NCBI GenBank assembly: GCA_030765065.1
Contig: CM060977.1
Coordinates: forward strand, 132,932,295 to 132,996,294
Length of the DNA: 64,000 nucleotides
Origin: Deroplatys truncata
Taxonomy: Eukaryota > Arthropoda > Insecta > Mantodea > Mantidae
Reading direction: 5' to 3'
Shown here: positions 1-12,189 of the stretch, piece after piece
Position numbering within the stretch: the first letter of the stretch is position 1
Layout of the letters: each line of letters begins with the position of its first letter
Notes under the pieces: model-generated
What the model saw: only the letters and a program-made list of their open reading frames with translations
Databases searched by the model: none
Told to the model about the DNA's origin: nothing
Translations under genes and position numbers: made by a program

Positions 1-750
1 GTTCTTATATAGTGGTTACCGGCAACATTTTGTAGTGTTGCCAACCAGAGAAGGTAAAATGTTGCTAATGGATTTTCGCCATAAAAGGCAAGAATTTACA
101 ATACTCATGAATCATTAGAGTTTACTCTTATGGATCCTACAGTTATGTACTGTTGTCACTGCAGTTGCAACAAAATACTTCACTTATAAAAATTATCCCT
201 CTGCTATGTTGCCCTCAATGTTGGCAGCAGGACAGTATAAGCAATGCTCCTGGGCAGGATTCAATGCGATGGGATTGTGCAATAGGATAATAGGAACAAA
301 AGTGATATTTTTCACAAATGTAATGAAATATGTTAACCACAACGCCCAGCAATGTTAATGTGTAGTATGTTATGCAAGTAATGAAGGTAAGCATGCAGAT
401 TCATGTGTATAGTGAATGTGATTCCTACTCGTATACAGAATATTATCTACAAGTCTTGTAAAGCTTTGAATTTGACAAAAATTTGATGGTGTAAAAGGAG
501 CTCAAGTTCAGAATCTGGAGGGGAAAGAAATTTTTTTTTTTAAAGTATTAAGGTGCACCCATTGAAATGGGAAAGGGAAGAAAGGAGGGAGGAAGAAAGA
601 AAAGAAAAGAAAAAAAAAGGCGTGTGCTTGAATGCAACATTTTTCAAATCCTACACAGCACATCTTGTTTACACCATTTACAATACAGTTGTGTAGCCAC
701 TGCGCTACCTTCCATGTTTTTTCTGTAGCAAAGCATGGGATACTTCTGTG
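1..750. other. AT-rich sequence without recognised gene
   Basis: No exon or recognisable element seen. A purine-rich stretch (GGGAAAGGGAAGAAAGG, then AAAGAAAAG repeats) lies at about 565-620, with a short T run just before it at 530. Confidence 0.5.
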
Positions 751-753
751 AAA

Positions 754-1016
754 ATTGAGTTTTATTTATGGACGCTCTTTCTATGGCTCTTAGCGTCCCA
801 TTCCATATTGGGTGTGAAAGACCGGTAATTTTGCTCAGAGGCCTCTATCAGGCTTGAGGTTCTTTTACATGCCATAAATCTCAGACACGGGACCACCGGC
901 TTTACTTCCCTCCCGAAGGAAGCCATGCTAAGGATTTTTACGCCCGAAAAACTCCATCGCCCTCTGCCGGGTTTGAACCCGCGACCTTAGGAACTAGAGG
1001 CTAGCACGGTACCACT
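754..1016 (-). mobile_element. SINE-1 copy (tRNA-headed SINE), reversed
   Basis: Read on the minus strand it starts with a tRNA-like head and ends with TCCATAAATAAAACTCAAT. The B-box-like GGGTTTGAACCC analogue lies at about 968-980, in the stretch ending GCCGGGTTTGAACCCG. The head end (A-box side) is damaged near 1010. The same body, with GGCCTCTGAGCAAAATTACC and TTCACGCCCAATATGGAAT motifs, recurs in at least four other places in the window. Confidence 0.8.
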
Positions 1017-1209
1017 TCTAAGAAAGACTGCAGAATCACTTCTCACGTGTAGCAAGCTTTACTTCTGTAATGTATAAATAACACATAGTGAACTACTTAA
1101 TTTCGATATACATTTCTTACACAGCACATGGTAAAAGTTCAAAACAGAATTGTAATTATGATGCAAAATACATGGTTTCAAAATCTCATCATGCTTGTAT
1201 GTCCATATC

Positions 1210-1620
1210 TTGCTGGATATCAAGGAACGGTCTAGGTGTATTGGGAGCTTGATGATACATTGAACAGTGCTCAATACATGGCAATACTTGAGAACATGTG
1301 ATTTCCTCCATGAGGATGAGATATCCTGCTGGAATAGCTGAATTTGTACAGGATAATCATTCTGTCCACATGACAAAAGGTTTCAAATTGGTTCTCAGAA
1401 AGGCAGCATATCGGTATCGGTGATAAGACTGGTCTCCCTGTTCACCAGATTTGAACCTTATTGAAAGTGTGTGGAATGAGGTTAAAAAGGAGCTGCCCCT
1501 GAATTTCCTTGCAGTTGTATGAAGGATATAAGATGGTTTCTGGGCACAAATTCATGAAGCCTGGGATGTTGTAGCTTCTTGCCCACATTACTACAGGGAT
1601 TTGATTTAATCTATAACCCA
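1210..1620 (+). pseudogene. Tc1-like transposase relic (C-terminal half)
   Basis: Conceptual reading in mixed frames gives NSAQYMAILENM, then FVQDNHSVHMTK, then DWSPCSPDLNLIESVWNEVK. These correspond to the second catalytic Asp box (QDN-x-x-H) and third catalytic box (SPDLNPIE) of Tc1-family DDE transposases. The downstream part reads like the family's HEAWD helix region. Stops and frameshifts are frequent (for example TGATAA just before DWSPCSP), and the N-terminal DNA-binding half is not seen, so this is a dead fragment. It follows directly behind a SINE. Confidence 0.6.
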
Positions 1621-1842
1621 AAATTGAGGGAGTTGTATGTGCTCACGAGTTCATAACCCAATATTAATTTTTTGTGTTTTCGTTTGAGATATCAGTTTAT
1701 TCACATTTGTTACTTTAGTTATTTAAAACAAGTGTTTTAGTGGGGTTATATTTTAGTGTGCATGGATGTGCCTAAAACTTAATATGAATTTATATTAATA
1801 CAATATGTTCTACACATGCAGTCCTAAAATTAACATAAAAAA

Positions 1843-2692
1843 TCTGATGTGTTACACTCACATGACTTTCTCTACTCTTGTACAATCTATTTTTACAAAC
1901 GCCTATTCTCCATATGCTTTATGTTAATCGAGATGTCAATCTTATTGCTAATTTTCTTGTAGATGCAAGGGGAATATGGTAGCTTTTAAGCGATGGTCAA
2001 ATATTTTAACGCTGGTTGCTATGTGTCGAATTCCATTCTCTTTGCAAGTCCAGGACATAAAAAAATGAATAACGAATTTGAGAAAAAGTATAAGTATTGG
2101 AAAATTTAAGGGAATAACAAGCAATATCTCGAAAACGGTTCACTCAACAAAAGAAATGTATATAACATAAGTTGTGTATTTTAACGAGATCAACATTTTT
2201 TGTGTAGTAAAATTTTGTCTCTCTCTTATGGTTTACCAGTTATGCAAAAGTCGTTCACAATGAAGAATACTTTTGGAGACATTCCCAGAAAATTCGAGAT
2301 ATACATTTCATTTCTCATGGCATTATCTTAAACATATGATATTTTAAACAAAATCGTTAGAGCCATTTTTGAGAAAATTAAAATTTTCGAAAAATGTTCC
2401 ATGTAAAGGGTAGTCTGGGGTGGGGGGATTTTCTTGAAAACCTTCGTGTCGCATCTCTGGAAGATACTGAACCTAAATACCAAGTTTGTGTTTATCCGAC
2501 TGTTCGTTTTTGAGTTATGCTGTTCACACACACACAGACACAGACACACAGACACACACACGGACATGTTTCCAAAAATGCTTTTTTTGGATTCAGGAGG
2601 TCTCAAAACATGTATTTCCGGTGAAATCTCGGTATCGAATTTTTGGGTGGAATGCAATACTTCCCCTACTTACTATACGTAGTAGAGAAAGT
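1843..2692 (-). mobile_element. HINE-like element, full-length copy
   Basis: Sense strand is minus: it begins ACTTTCTCTACTACG at 2692 and ends CACATCAGA at 1843. It has the 12-bp repeat ACTTTCTCTACT at its 5' tip and the complement AGTAGAGAAAGT 22 bp inside its 3' end. A CA/GACA microsatellite sits at 2527-2560, and the 3' hairpin ATGTG/CACAT is present. A-rich flanks on both sides match the T-run target preference of the other copies. It encodes no protein I can recognise. Confidence 0.85.
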
Positions 2693-3810
2693 AAAAATAA
2701 ATATAACTAATGAGATATTTGAACCAAGGAGCTTATGAGTGCAAGCAGTACCTTCTTAACCTGTCGGGCCAAGGAAAAGTTCAGTGCTCTATTTTCAGTA
2801 GGTTATAAAGGTCACCAAGACACACTTATAAAGTGACCACTGCACTCGCAGGCACAACCATTCTATAGCTGCATATGCATAATGAATACAGCTGTTACGA
2901 AGGTACACAGAATACCTCAGATTATCTCACAATCTGTGGATGACTTTGTCCACAGGTATACATACTGGTTCCTTCGAAGGTCTACCTGGGCAAGAACCTA
3001 AGCTCAAACCCCCTCCTATGACCCAGTGTTAGCGCCATCCGAGCGGCTCAGAAGCACACAAGCTGTAGCAAGATGAATACTAACCATACTGCTTCTCATA
3101 TATGCAGCCAATATGCACAAAATGTGACACTTGCGACCACCTACAGAAAAAATTTCCAATATTTGCACAACAATAATTTTGGAGAAACGTGTAGAAGCAA
3201 TTAACACCTGATCATTTTCGTGAAGCCCTGCCATGCCTCAGTGCTTTACACGTGCAGACAAGAATTGATTGTAGTGTGAGAAGCAAAGGTTCTCTTGCAG
3301 TATTTAAAATGTCTAGAAATGGCTCACCAGCCAATAAAGTCATCATGCAGCTTACTTCAATATGTGGAGGCTGCATTAAATTATGGTTTGATCTGCTGAA
3401 AGCAGGTATGTTGTGTTCCAAGAGCAATTCCCATCCTACATCCCTTGAAGCAATTCCATTTAATTGAAAGTTTGCAATAGGAATCTTTATGTTCAATGTT
3501 TACTGTGGTTAGCCAGTTATTGTAGTTTAGGGTTAAACAAGACTTGATGGCATAATTAAGTACACATTAATGACTACAATGCAACCCGAGGTAATTGCAG
3601 AGTGGAGACCTCGAACATCACAAGGAGACTTGCAAGGGAAAGACCTATGACCTATTGCATCATTCATATATGTCCAGCAGGAATAATTTGGTTACATGCG
3701 CAGTATAATAAAAATGTTGAATTCCTCTAGCACCAATTTACACTGAAAAAAGTAAACTGCAGATTAGACATTTTCATGCTGGATTTTGAAAGGAATGTCA
3801 ACATTGGGTT
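2693..3810. other. Intergenic or intronic sequence, no recognised element
   Basis: A minus-strand tRNA-like string (TGGTTCAAATATCTC near 2717-2731) may be a SINE remnant. A 94-codon minus-strand open frame at 3212-3496 is not recognised and has no family match I can name. Nothing else is visible. Confidence 0.4.
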
Positions 3811-3813
3811 TGT

Positions 3814-3830
3814 GGGGGGGGGGGGGGGGG
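3814..3830. repeat. Poly-G run of 17
   Basis: Uninterrupted G17 directly in front of the tandem repeat at 3836. A potential G-quadruplex or sequencing-error site. Confidence 0.9.
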
Positions 3831-3835
3831 AGGCG

Positions 3836-3985
3836 CTAACCTTGCATGAATTCAGGAACGTAAGCTTATATAAAGAAAACCTAACCTAAGGCTAACCTTG
3901 CATGAATTCAGAAACATAGGCTTATATTAAAAAAAAAAACCTAACTTAAGGCTAACCTTGCGTGAAAGTTCAGCCCAGTATCTTG
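3836..3985. repeat. Tandem repeat with CCTAA-like motifs, unit about 57 bp
   Basis: Two full units and a partial third start with GCTAACCTTGCATGAATTCA, continue with AACGTAAGCTTATAT and end in AACCTAACCTAAG. Related units recur at 6455-6960. The AACCTAACCT core resembles the insect telomere repeat on its C-rich strand, but the unit is much longer than 5 bp. Confidence 0.75.
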
Positions 3986-5394
3986 TATGTGCTTCTGTTA
4001 CGCTGAATTGTATACATGAAATGTAACGGCATGATCTACATCCCCATATTTACAAGAGCCACAGGGACATCACGTATTTGCACTAAAGGATGAACTTTGA
4101 TTTGGACCATGCCCAGTGTCACTATACACATACACTGCACAACTTTTATTGATTTCAAAGCTTTATTATATGCCATAAAGAACAAATAACACGATGCTTT
4201 AGTTATTTTCAAGAATATATGGCATATTTTGTCACTTCTTTATATTGCTATCAGTTGTCGGATTGCATGATCTCGCATATGGCATGTGAATGTTGGTTGC
4301 ATTGTCTTTCTACTGCCAACATTTGAAATACAAACATAGCTGAAAACATGATTGAGGGCTCTAAGCCAAGCCGCAAGGCTTAGCCGAAGGATTGAGGACC
4401 TTCAGCCTCAAAGCGTAACCAAGGGATCTGCGCAACTAAAACTCTTGATTCACATTGGCAGCAATTCCTTCCAAGTCACTAAAAATGACTATATAAGAAC
4501 AGTCACAAAAGGGTGGGCATTACATTAACACTGGAGCAACATCTAATACACCAGAACGTTCCTCAATAAACAAGGATTACTCTAGATAACACACACAAAA
4601 AAAACCACTTAAGTTAACAGCTATTTTTCACCATAATCCAATATCAAAGTATTAGCTGCACTAATAATTTTAACTATTGGTGGATGAAAATGTCCTGTAT
4701 TGCATTTCCAATTTGAATGATCCGAGATAGTTTTTCTATGAAGGGGTAAAACTGTTGCTATTGTATCACGGGTTCAGTAACCCATAACTTGTCATTCTTT
4801 CCTTTACATCCAGCAAGATTATTTCCTTAAGTCCAAAACCGGACCAACATCACGAGCACTGCCGGAACCTGCCAAAGTACACCAGCAATCACAGGGGTAA
4901 CTTTGATATTTGCATGCCCATTTGCTGCACTAACACCCCAGACAGTAATGAAACTCAACAGGTGTTCACCACGTGTACCATTGTTAACATCAAACTAGCT
5001 TTACTGTTTATTCAAAAATGAACACCTTATTGGGTCCCTGCCATTCATACATGCAAGCTGTGTTTCAAATGCAATGGCTAGGTTCATAAATTTAATTGAT
5101 ATCTCTCAGCGCTGTGCAACAATGAGGAACAATGCATAGTTTCTTTACGACGGAAGTTTAAGAATGCAGATATGCTGGGATTGCAATGTAGCCCTTAACC
5201 CTATTACAACACAAGATCGGGATCCAGTTTTCTTGCAGGAGGGGCATGAGCAATCTTTAGTGTCAACAGCAATGGGTACTTGGTTCGAGAACTCTAAATT
5301 ACTCTGCCCAAATGCTCCAGTTACCTACAGCTTTGCTCACAAATTTTCTTATGAACAAACAGTTGTACAAAGTTCACTTGGAGACACCTGCTTA
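3986..5394. other. Mostly unassigned sequence with one dispersed repeat
   Basis: The stretch 4350-4480 (GATTGAGGGCTCTAAGCC to TTCCTTCCAAGTCACT) is a diverged copy of 5880-6070, sharing TTCAGCCTCAAAGCGTAAC. An 84-codon plus-strand open frame at 5164-5418 is not recognised and lies partly in a transposon fragment. Otherwise nothing is visible. Confidence 0.5.
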
Positions 5395-5765
5395 ATAGCC
5401 ACTAGTGCTCTCTTATAGTCGCAAGCAGGAAACATGAAACTGGAAGAATCAGTAGTAAACGTGCTTCCCGACACTCGCAAATCTAATCAGCATTGGTTTC
5501 TCTGGTGAAGGGGTAATTTTTAGTTTATATGCAACTCAAAACTGGCTATTACCTAAAAAACAATGGCAAAAGCTACAAAGAACTAAAACCGGTGGAAATG
5601 AAAACAAAAACAATTTTAATGTATGGTATTAAATAAAGGAATAAAAGCTTTGCCCAAGTAGAGGGATCAGAAATGTAATGGATATGCATATAGATGTTTA
5701 CTCTATTGAATTTTGATGTTGGCTTGGCTAAATTGGAAGTAGGTGAAAAAATAACTGATAATTTG
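5395..5765 (-). mobile_element. TIR-A element fragment, reversed
   Basis: Reads on the minus strand like the interior of the element at 28770-29554. Shared blocks include CACCTACTTCCAATTTAGCC, TAGCTGTTCTTTGTAGC, CAAAACTGGCTATTACC (complement) and CACTAGTGCTCTC (complement). Both terminal inverted repeats are missing. Confidence 0.75.
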
Positions 5766-5879
5766 CCTTTCTTGGGCACACCTAGGAGACGGAAGTGATG
5801 TTTTATATATCCAATATGTCACTCTCTAGCTCTAATGTAATGCTGGCAACATACGAGTAACTAATGCCTCCAAAGTCGT

Positions 5880-6075
5880 TAAAGATACTCAGCATCAAGG
5901 CGTAGCCGAGGGATTGAGGGCCCTCAGCCTCAAAGCGTAACAGAGGGATGTTTTTTAGAAGAGGAGCATAAAAGGCTGCAACTGCAAAGTGACAACAGGG
6001 CATGCCGAGGGGTCTGCATGTCTACAACTAATGATTCACGTTTGCAGAAATTCCTTACTTTGCAGATTTCACTTC
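5880..6075. repeat. Dispersed repeat, second copy of the 4350-4480 unit
   Basis: Shares GCGTAGCCGAGGGATTGAGG and CCCTCAGCCTCAAAGCGTAA with the earlier copy, plus the block ending in CAGAAATTCCTTACTT. Short internal duplications of GTAGCCGAGG/ATGCCGAGG are visible. Class unknown. Confidence 0.6.
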
Positions 6076-6454
6076 TTATTTAGGTTGGCACTTCCCATTC
6101 AGCATCTGTTTTAGCGGGAAGATGGTTACGTTTGTTGTGTTCATGAAACGCGTACGAAACATAACGTAGCCATTTTTTCATTGAAGATGTAGTGGGAACT
6201 GCCAACATAAATGAAAATCCACCAGGAATGCGATGCGCTGTTAGTGTTTTTTCTTGTTTTTCTTCGTGTTATTCCTGCTGAGAAAACGTAACGCATTCAA
6301 AGACTGGCTGCACCATTCACTAATTGAAAGCAGCAAAAGAATATGCACCAAAGTTTTAAGTTTGTAATAGTTTTTGTCAAAGTATATTTTATTAAGAGGT
6401 TATTTCCATTGTAATAACAGTGTAATAAAGAAGTTGCTTTACCGTAACAGTGGT

Positions 6455-6960
6455 AGATAGTTAATGCAAGCTTACATATAAAAACCCTAACCTAAGGCTA
6501 ACCTTCCCTGAATTCAGAAACGTAAGCTTAGGAATGCATGCTCGCTTCGCGTGCTTTAATGTAACCACTGGTAACTAATTAAAACAAGCTTATATTTATA
6601 TATATATATAAATATAAGTTTATATATATATATAAATATATATATATAAAAACCTAACCTCCATGAACCAGAAATGTAACCTAGGAATGCTCGCTTTGCT
6701 CACGTGCTTTGATGTAACCACTGATAACTAATTAAAACAAGCTTATATATATATATAAAAAAAAAAACAATCTAACCTAACCTCCCGTGAAGCAGAAACA
6801 TAAGCTTAGGAACGCACGCAAGCTCGCTTAGATATAACCACTGGTAACAAATTTAAATAAGGTTATATGTATAAAGTAAATCAGAAGCCTAAGCTTATAC
6901 TAAAAGAAAAGTAACTTAAAACTTCCGTGAATTCAGAAACCTAAGGTTATATAATATCCC
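6455..6960. repeat. Satellite-like tandem repeat, unit about 130-150 bp, with TA microsatellite
   Basis: Three diverged units each contain ACCTAACCT, a GAANCAGAAACGTAAGCTTAGG-like block, GCTCGCTT, TGTAACCACTGGTAACTAATT and a TATATA run. Those TA runs reach about 60 bp around 6595-6650. The units share the 57-bp motif of 3836-3985. Confidence 0.7.
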
Positions 6961-7164
6961 TCGGTAACGCCCTGTGGTCGTAGTTGCGGCGCTTTGGTGG
7001 CATCAATTATTCATGTTGGCAGTATTGTGTTAGTCAAGCGCATGAGTGACATCTGCTGAGCTAGTGTTTTGCGTAGTGACATCTGTTGGAAATGTACATC
7101 GTCATCGCTGTGCGGGACACAACTAGAGCATGTCGCCAATATCTTACAGTGCATTGCTTCCCGT

Positions 7165-7785
7165 TCTTGGGCGGTTGTGAACCAGCCTTAACTGACCAAT
7201 GATCTTTTTCTCACCTACTTCCAATTTAGCCAGCATAATGCGGGTTAGCCAACGTCAAAATTTGATATGTAATGCATACCCATTAAATTTCCAACCCCTC
7301 TAGCTGTGCCAAGCTTTCCATTCCTGCATTTAATGGCATATAAAGCCGTTTATGGTTCCTTTTTTAATTTCCGTCAGTTTTTGCTGTTCTTTGTAGCTTT
7401 TGCCATTGTTTTTTAGACAATAGTCAATTTTGAGCTACATATACACTAACTACAGATGGCCCTTTCACCAGAAAAATCAACTCACATTGGATTTGCAGGC
7501 GTCAGGATCCTAGTTTAGGAAGCATATTTACTACTAATTTCTTGCAGTTTCACGTTTCCAGCTTGCGACATAGAGCGCGCTAGCGGCTGTTTCATGTCAC
7601 GGCCACCTATAATAACCTCTCTAGGTCTAATAAGAATAGATCTAATATGCCGTAGCCGAGAACGAGAAAATTAAAAGTTGAGAATCTCTTAATTTCCGTT
7701 CCCGGGGACAGGGAAGGCTTCCCATTGATTGTGTACGCTCCCATTTGAATACACGTATTTCAACCGTTGGTCGTGCACAAGCCTT
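7165..7785 (+). mobile_element. TIR-A element, degenerate copy
   Basis: Collinear with 28770-29554 from GGTTGTGAACCAGCC through CACCTACTTCCAATTTAGCC to GTTCCCGGGG and GGAAGGCTTCCC. The left terminal repeat is reduced to its last bases and the right one is mutated (CAACCGTTGGTCGTGCAC). Confidence 0.7.
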
Positions 7786-10108
7786 TTATTTTTAACGTAT
7801 CCATATTTGTGATTTCCCACAAAATGTGGTATCGCACGAGGTCGCAACTTGCGGATGGAAAAAAAAATTGCGGGACATAAGAGCCGAACGCTTCTGCGCG
7901 ATCTCACAAACTAAATTACACGCCAATAAACATTCATTTTGAGATATTATTAGTGACTGAGTACACTTATGTAATTTTAAATTGCAATTCCTTCGAGAGA
8001 ATATTATTGACGAAATTCGCTATGTATCACTAAATTATGCCACTCCTTGAAAGCTTTAATTTTTTTGGTTCCCTTTTACCTCGTACAACTTTCTAGTTAG
8101 AACCTGCAACCACACAAAGTGAGATGTGAAGTATATAATATATGCACAAAACCTATAGTTTAATTCACTGTGTAATACGATATATTGTACAGGGTCTAAA
8201 ATGGCGACTTTTGGAGGCATTTCATCCTCCATTTTCGTCCATTACAGGGCTTTTATCGGAACCAATTCAATAAATGCTATCGCTCCTCACCTTGAAAATA
8301 TAGAACAAATACTAATCCTTTAAAAGAATAAGCTAACAAAAAATTCCTTGAATCAAAGTGTAAAATACAGAATTTAAACCTTTTCTACATTTTGCATGCA
8401 CAAGCAAGCGCCGCTTACTTGGTCGGTCTCTTCAATAAATGAAAATGGCGAGTAAGTAATACTTTTCTGATATATATATGAAAACGCAACTAAAATTCAA
8501 AATGTTGTTGTACTGAATATGATATTTACCTAAGCGTCCTTGTAGATATTTCTGTTTAACTTCTTTCCTTCTACCAAACCCAAGTATCCTTCAGCCGGTC
8601 ACTAGCGGGAAAGGAAAGGAAGCTTGTACGCCGCGCAATCGTCAAATCGATGCGAATTTGGGGTCTACAAGGCTACCTTTTTTAATCTCAACCCCATTGC
8701 TTTTCAACTGTTTTTATAGTGGAACATTTTAATAAAAATTTAATATTTCAGAATAAAACTTTTAAAAATATATTAAACTGGGTTATTATCTTCAGTATTT
8801 TTATTTCTTAAATGTAGTACAATATATTCATTAAATCACTTAAACAAGACTGCCAACATAAAGAGCTTGACGTTTGTCATTTCTTGGAAGTGTGCACAGA
8901 TGTCTTTGTTTATGTTCGGTGAAAGTTTAACAAAAATATAATTGTCATTGAGTTTCACTATGCCTCTATTTTAAAACATCGAACATACTGCATAAAGGGC
9001 AATGTGCCAACATTTATTCCGCTCTTTACGTTAGTTTAATTGTATACAATTTTTGCTTAAAAAATGTTTAGAAGTGCACTATAGAGCGGAACACAATATC
9101 AAAGAATAAAAATTCAGAAGCATAATATTAAAAATATAAAGAAGATCAATACAAGTGTTGCAGGGTGACAAAGTTAAGTTCCTTTCGTAACAGGAATGAC
9201 ACTCAAGCCTCCCCATAAGCGTGGGCACACTGTTGGAAATCTCTTCAATGTTGGTGCGTAAAATGAATTTCAATCTTTCCAACCAGTCTTTGTGAATTAT
9301 CCCCGCCCCCACTCATTCAACTCACAGTTATACAGAACAGGGATTTCGATTAGTAATCTAAACACTAACAAAAATGGCTAAATTCCAAAAACATTAATAT
9401 TTTAATTTGAAAGCACAAACTAATCAGTAATTTACAAAATACTTTTGTATTTTCAGTTTCTTTCTGAGCATATGGCTTTAATTTAAGTTTTGCCCCTTCT
9501 TCCTTGATGGACCGAAATTTGCATGTGTTCAAAGAAACTAACACTGCAGAAAGACTTGACATGTTGCTGAATTATATTTGTCCTTAAGTCTGCCTTTGTT
9601 AGATATTTACACTTCTGTTAATGTTTACTTAATTGTAAACATTGCTAGTTTTATCTCTCGTGTGCTCTTTTGCCCATTGTAACTGCATTTTTTTAATTAT
9701 TAAAACAAGTAAGAAGTAGGCATCGGTCATCAGATGTTAGTGAGCCACAGTAGATTCTGTGCTTAACTCTAGTTTAGTATGCATGTGAACTAATGTGACT
9801 GTAATTATTCATTGGCCTGGCAGGTAGTGGTTTAGCATACACAAGTGTGAATCTGATAATGTCTGTGCACTAAAATATCTCCCACAAAAACAAAAAGGAA
9901 AAACGCACAAAAGAAACTGGAAACATAGTCTTTGTATTTCCTTTCTTATGTCATAAATATGTGATAAGCTAATGAAGGCTTGAAGAAAACCAGATTAATA
10001 CGAATGAAATGAGAAGCGTCTTTAGAGATGTTAAGTGCAATTTTTCCTTCTAAGAAGTCAACCAATTGGTTAAATGTACAAGTTAAGCTAGAAGTAAAAT
10101 CAGCTATG
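7786..10108. other. Gene-free AT-rich sequence
   Basis: No exon, RNA gene or named element could be recognised. The minus-strand open frames at 9079-9312 and 9365-9562 have no family match and lie in AT-rich sequence. Confidence 0.45.
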
Positions 10109-10109
10109 T

Positions 10110-10989
10110 TGCATTCACATGACTTTCTGTATCTACTATTGTTTATTTTTATGTAGCTTCCACAAACTGTTTTTATGAAAGCTTATTTTTCTATTCACTT
10201 TATGTTAATGAGATAAACCTTTGTAGTAGTAGTTTTTATTATACATTTCATTGAACGTACAAGATAGATAAAGAAAACTGACTCAATATTCAGATGTTTA
10301 AAACCTGAGTTGCTACATGCGGGCCTTAAAATTCTATACTCTTGTCATGACATCACAAGAAACAACTGAATAATGACAGTACTTAAAAAAGTGACAAAGC
10401 ATTGAAAATTCAAACCAATAACAATGGATGTTTCAGAAATGGTTGATGCCACAGAAAGAATATTTGAAATAAATTGTGTTTTAAAGAGCTGTACACCTTC
10501 TGTGTAGTAAGTTTTTGTCTCTCTTCAGATCTTCTGGCTTAAGAGTTAAACAAGATTATGCAAAATTCCTTCTGAATGAAGAGGGCTTCATAGGCTGCTC
10601 ACAGTAAATTCAAGATATACATTTTATTTGCCATGCAAATATCTTAAACATGTGTTATATTAATCAGAAACATTAGGGGCATTTTTAAAGAGATCAAACA
10701 TTTAAAAACCTTCCCTGTAAAGGGTAGTTTGAGGTGGGAGAGATTTTCTAGAAAATCTTTGTGCCGCATCTTTGGAAGATGCTGACCTGAATGCCAAGTT
10801 TGGCATTTATCAGATATTTCGTTTTGAGTTATGCTGTTCACGCGCACCACACAGACCTATTTCTAAAAATGCCTTCTTTGAATTCAGGGGGGTCTCGAAA
10901 CATCTATTTCTGGCAAAATCTCAATATCAAAATTTTTGGTGGAAAACAATACCTTCTCTACCTACTATATATGTGGTAGAGAAAATAAA
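10110..10989 (-). mobile_element. HINE-like element, old diverged copy
   Basis: Sense is minus. The 5' tip at 10960-10989 reads TTCTCTACCACATATATAGTAGG (split here as TTCTCTACCAC then ATATATAGTAGG). Interior matches include TTTTGAGTTATGCTGTTCAC, GGAAGATGCTGACCT and GATTTTCTAGAAAATC (all plus strand). The CA microsatellite core has shrunk to CGCGCACCACACA. The 3' end carries CACATGACTTTCTG. Confidence 0.7.
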
Positions 10990-11044
10990 AACATATGTAG
11001 AAAATTAGTATATGCTACCACATTCACATTATTTACCAGAGCTG

Positions 11045-11275
11045 ATAACATTTTCTACAGCTGTGTTAGTTAGAGGAAGTACCTGTTGTATTCCACCCAA
11101 ACATTTCATTGAAATAAACGTTTTGAGGAACCCTGAACCCAAAAGGAGCATTTTTAGAAATTGTATATGAGAGAAAGACAGAATAGCACAACTCAAAAGA
11201 TAAACTGCAGTACTTACCACATTTAAGTTCAGCATTTCAAAAATGCAAGGCAAAGATTTTCATTAAATTTTCCCT
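11045..11275 (+). mobile_element. HINE-like fragment (5' part), diverged
   Basis: Reads in the sense direction: TTTCTACAGCTG, GTTAGTTAGAGGAAGTACC, TTGTATTCCACCCAAA, ACCCTGAACCCAAAAGGAGC, CACAACTCAAAAGATAAACTG. It is only 230 bp long and lies between two opposite-sense copies. Confidence 0.6.
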
Positions 11276-11334
11276 ATCTTAAACAACACTTTATATGGGG
11301 AATATTCTCTAACAGTTCAAAACAATTCTAATAA

Positions 11335-11965
11335 AATTCTGATGTGTTACATTCATATGATTTTCTTTACTCACTCTTCTACATACTACTCTTACAAAAG
11401 CTTATTATTATTCTAGCTACTACTTGTTAATCCAAATAAAGTTTCAATTCACATTTACCCATTTTGTTGTATAATACAGTAGGTAAAGCAATAGATTTTT
11501 AAAGAGTTTATCTCTGTGATGGCTTTAAAATTCCATGTTCTTTGCATAACCATGAGAAATAATGATTTCCCATTGAGAAAATTAAGTATTTGAAAATTCA
11601 AACCAATAACAAGAGATTCTCGACAATGGTTAACTACACCAAAAAAAAAAAATTTTTAATATTTCAGTCAAAATAATTAGCCATTTTTTTAATAAAATAG
11701 AAAATGTTTAAATATTTTCCATGTTGGTGTGGTGATTTTCTTGAAAATCTTTGTGTTACAGCGATGAAAGATACTGAACTTAAATGCCAAGTTTGGTATT
11801 TAACCAATGTTTCCTTTTTGAGTTATGCTGTGTTTAGATGCACTCACACACATGAACCTTTTTCTAAAAGTTCTTTTTTTGGTTTCAGGGAGTCCTAAAA
11901 CATGTATTTCTGGCAAAATCTCAGTATTGAATTTTTGGATAGAATTCAGTATTTCGTCTACTTGA
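11335..11965 (-). mobile_element. HINE-like element, old copy with internal deletions
   Basis: Starts on the plus strand with TTCTGATGTGTTACATTCATATGA, written as TTCTGATGTGTT then ACATTCATATGA, which corresponds to the sense 3' end with its hairpin. It ends at GAATTTTTGGATAGAATTC and TTTCGTCTACTTGAGG, the sense 5' end. The core reads TTTGAGTTATGCTGTG then CACTCACACACATG. Confidence 0.65.
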
Positions 11966-12189
11966 GGCAGACATAAATATTCAAACACAAACACTTTTAT
12001 TAATTCTATCATTTTTATAGCTATGCAAAGAAAGTATACATATATACAACTGGTAAAAATAAATTCGAGTCTTTAATTAAACATGTAAACACATGAAAAG
12101 CAACTGAAACTTATTTCCACTACAAGAAAGAAAGAAAATAGTTCTTTTACATCTGAAAAGAAGTATTGAACAGAGAACAACTAATATTT

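Noticed and set aside
1059-1376. 105-codon minus-strand frame
   Set aside because: It is antisense to the Tc1-like relic, which is recognisable on the plus strand.
1843-2692. Calling the 0.85-kb family a canonical Helitron
   Set aside because: Canonical Helitrons end in CTRR with A|T insertion. Here the ends are ACTTTCTC...CATCAGA with asymmetric inverted repeats, which fits the Helentron group better.
1843-2692. Calling the same family a classical MITE
   Set aside because: The inverted repeats are at unequal distances from the two ends and no constant target duplication is seen.
2328-2710. Open frames such as MFHVKG...LEDTEPKYQVW that recur in most HINE-like copies on both strands
   Set aside because: They recur because the DNA repeat is conserved. 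Frames on opposite strands and shifted frames are equally open, they run through the CA microsatellite, and they resemble no known protein.
3212-3496. 94-codon minus-strand frame as a gene or exon
   Set aside because: No family recognised, no convincing splice sites or neighbours, and length within chance for this window.
3836-3985. True interstitial telomere array
   Set aside because: Only two or three CCTAA motifs occur per unit, and the period is about 57 bp, not 5 bp.
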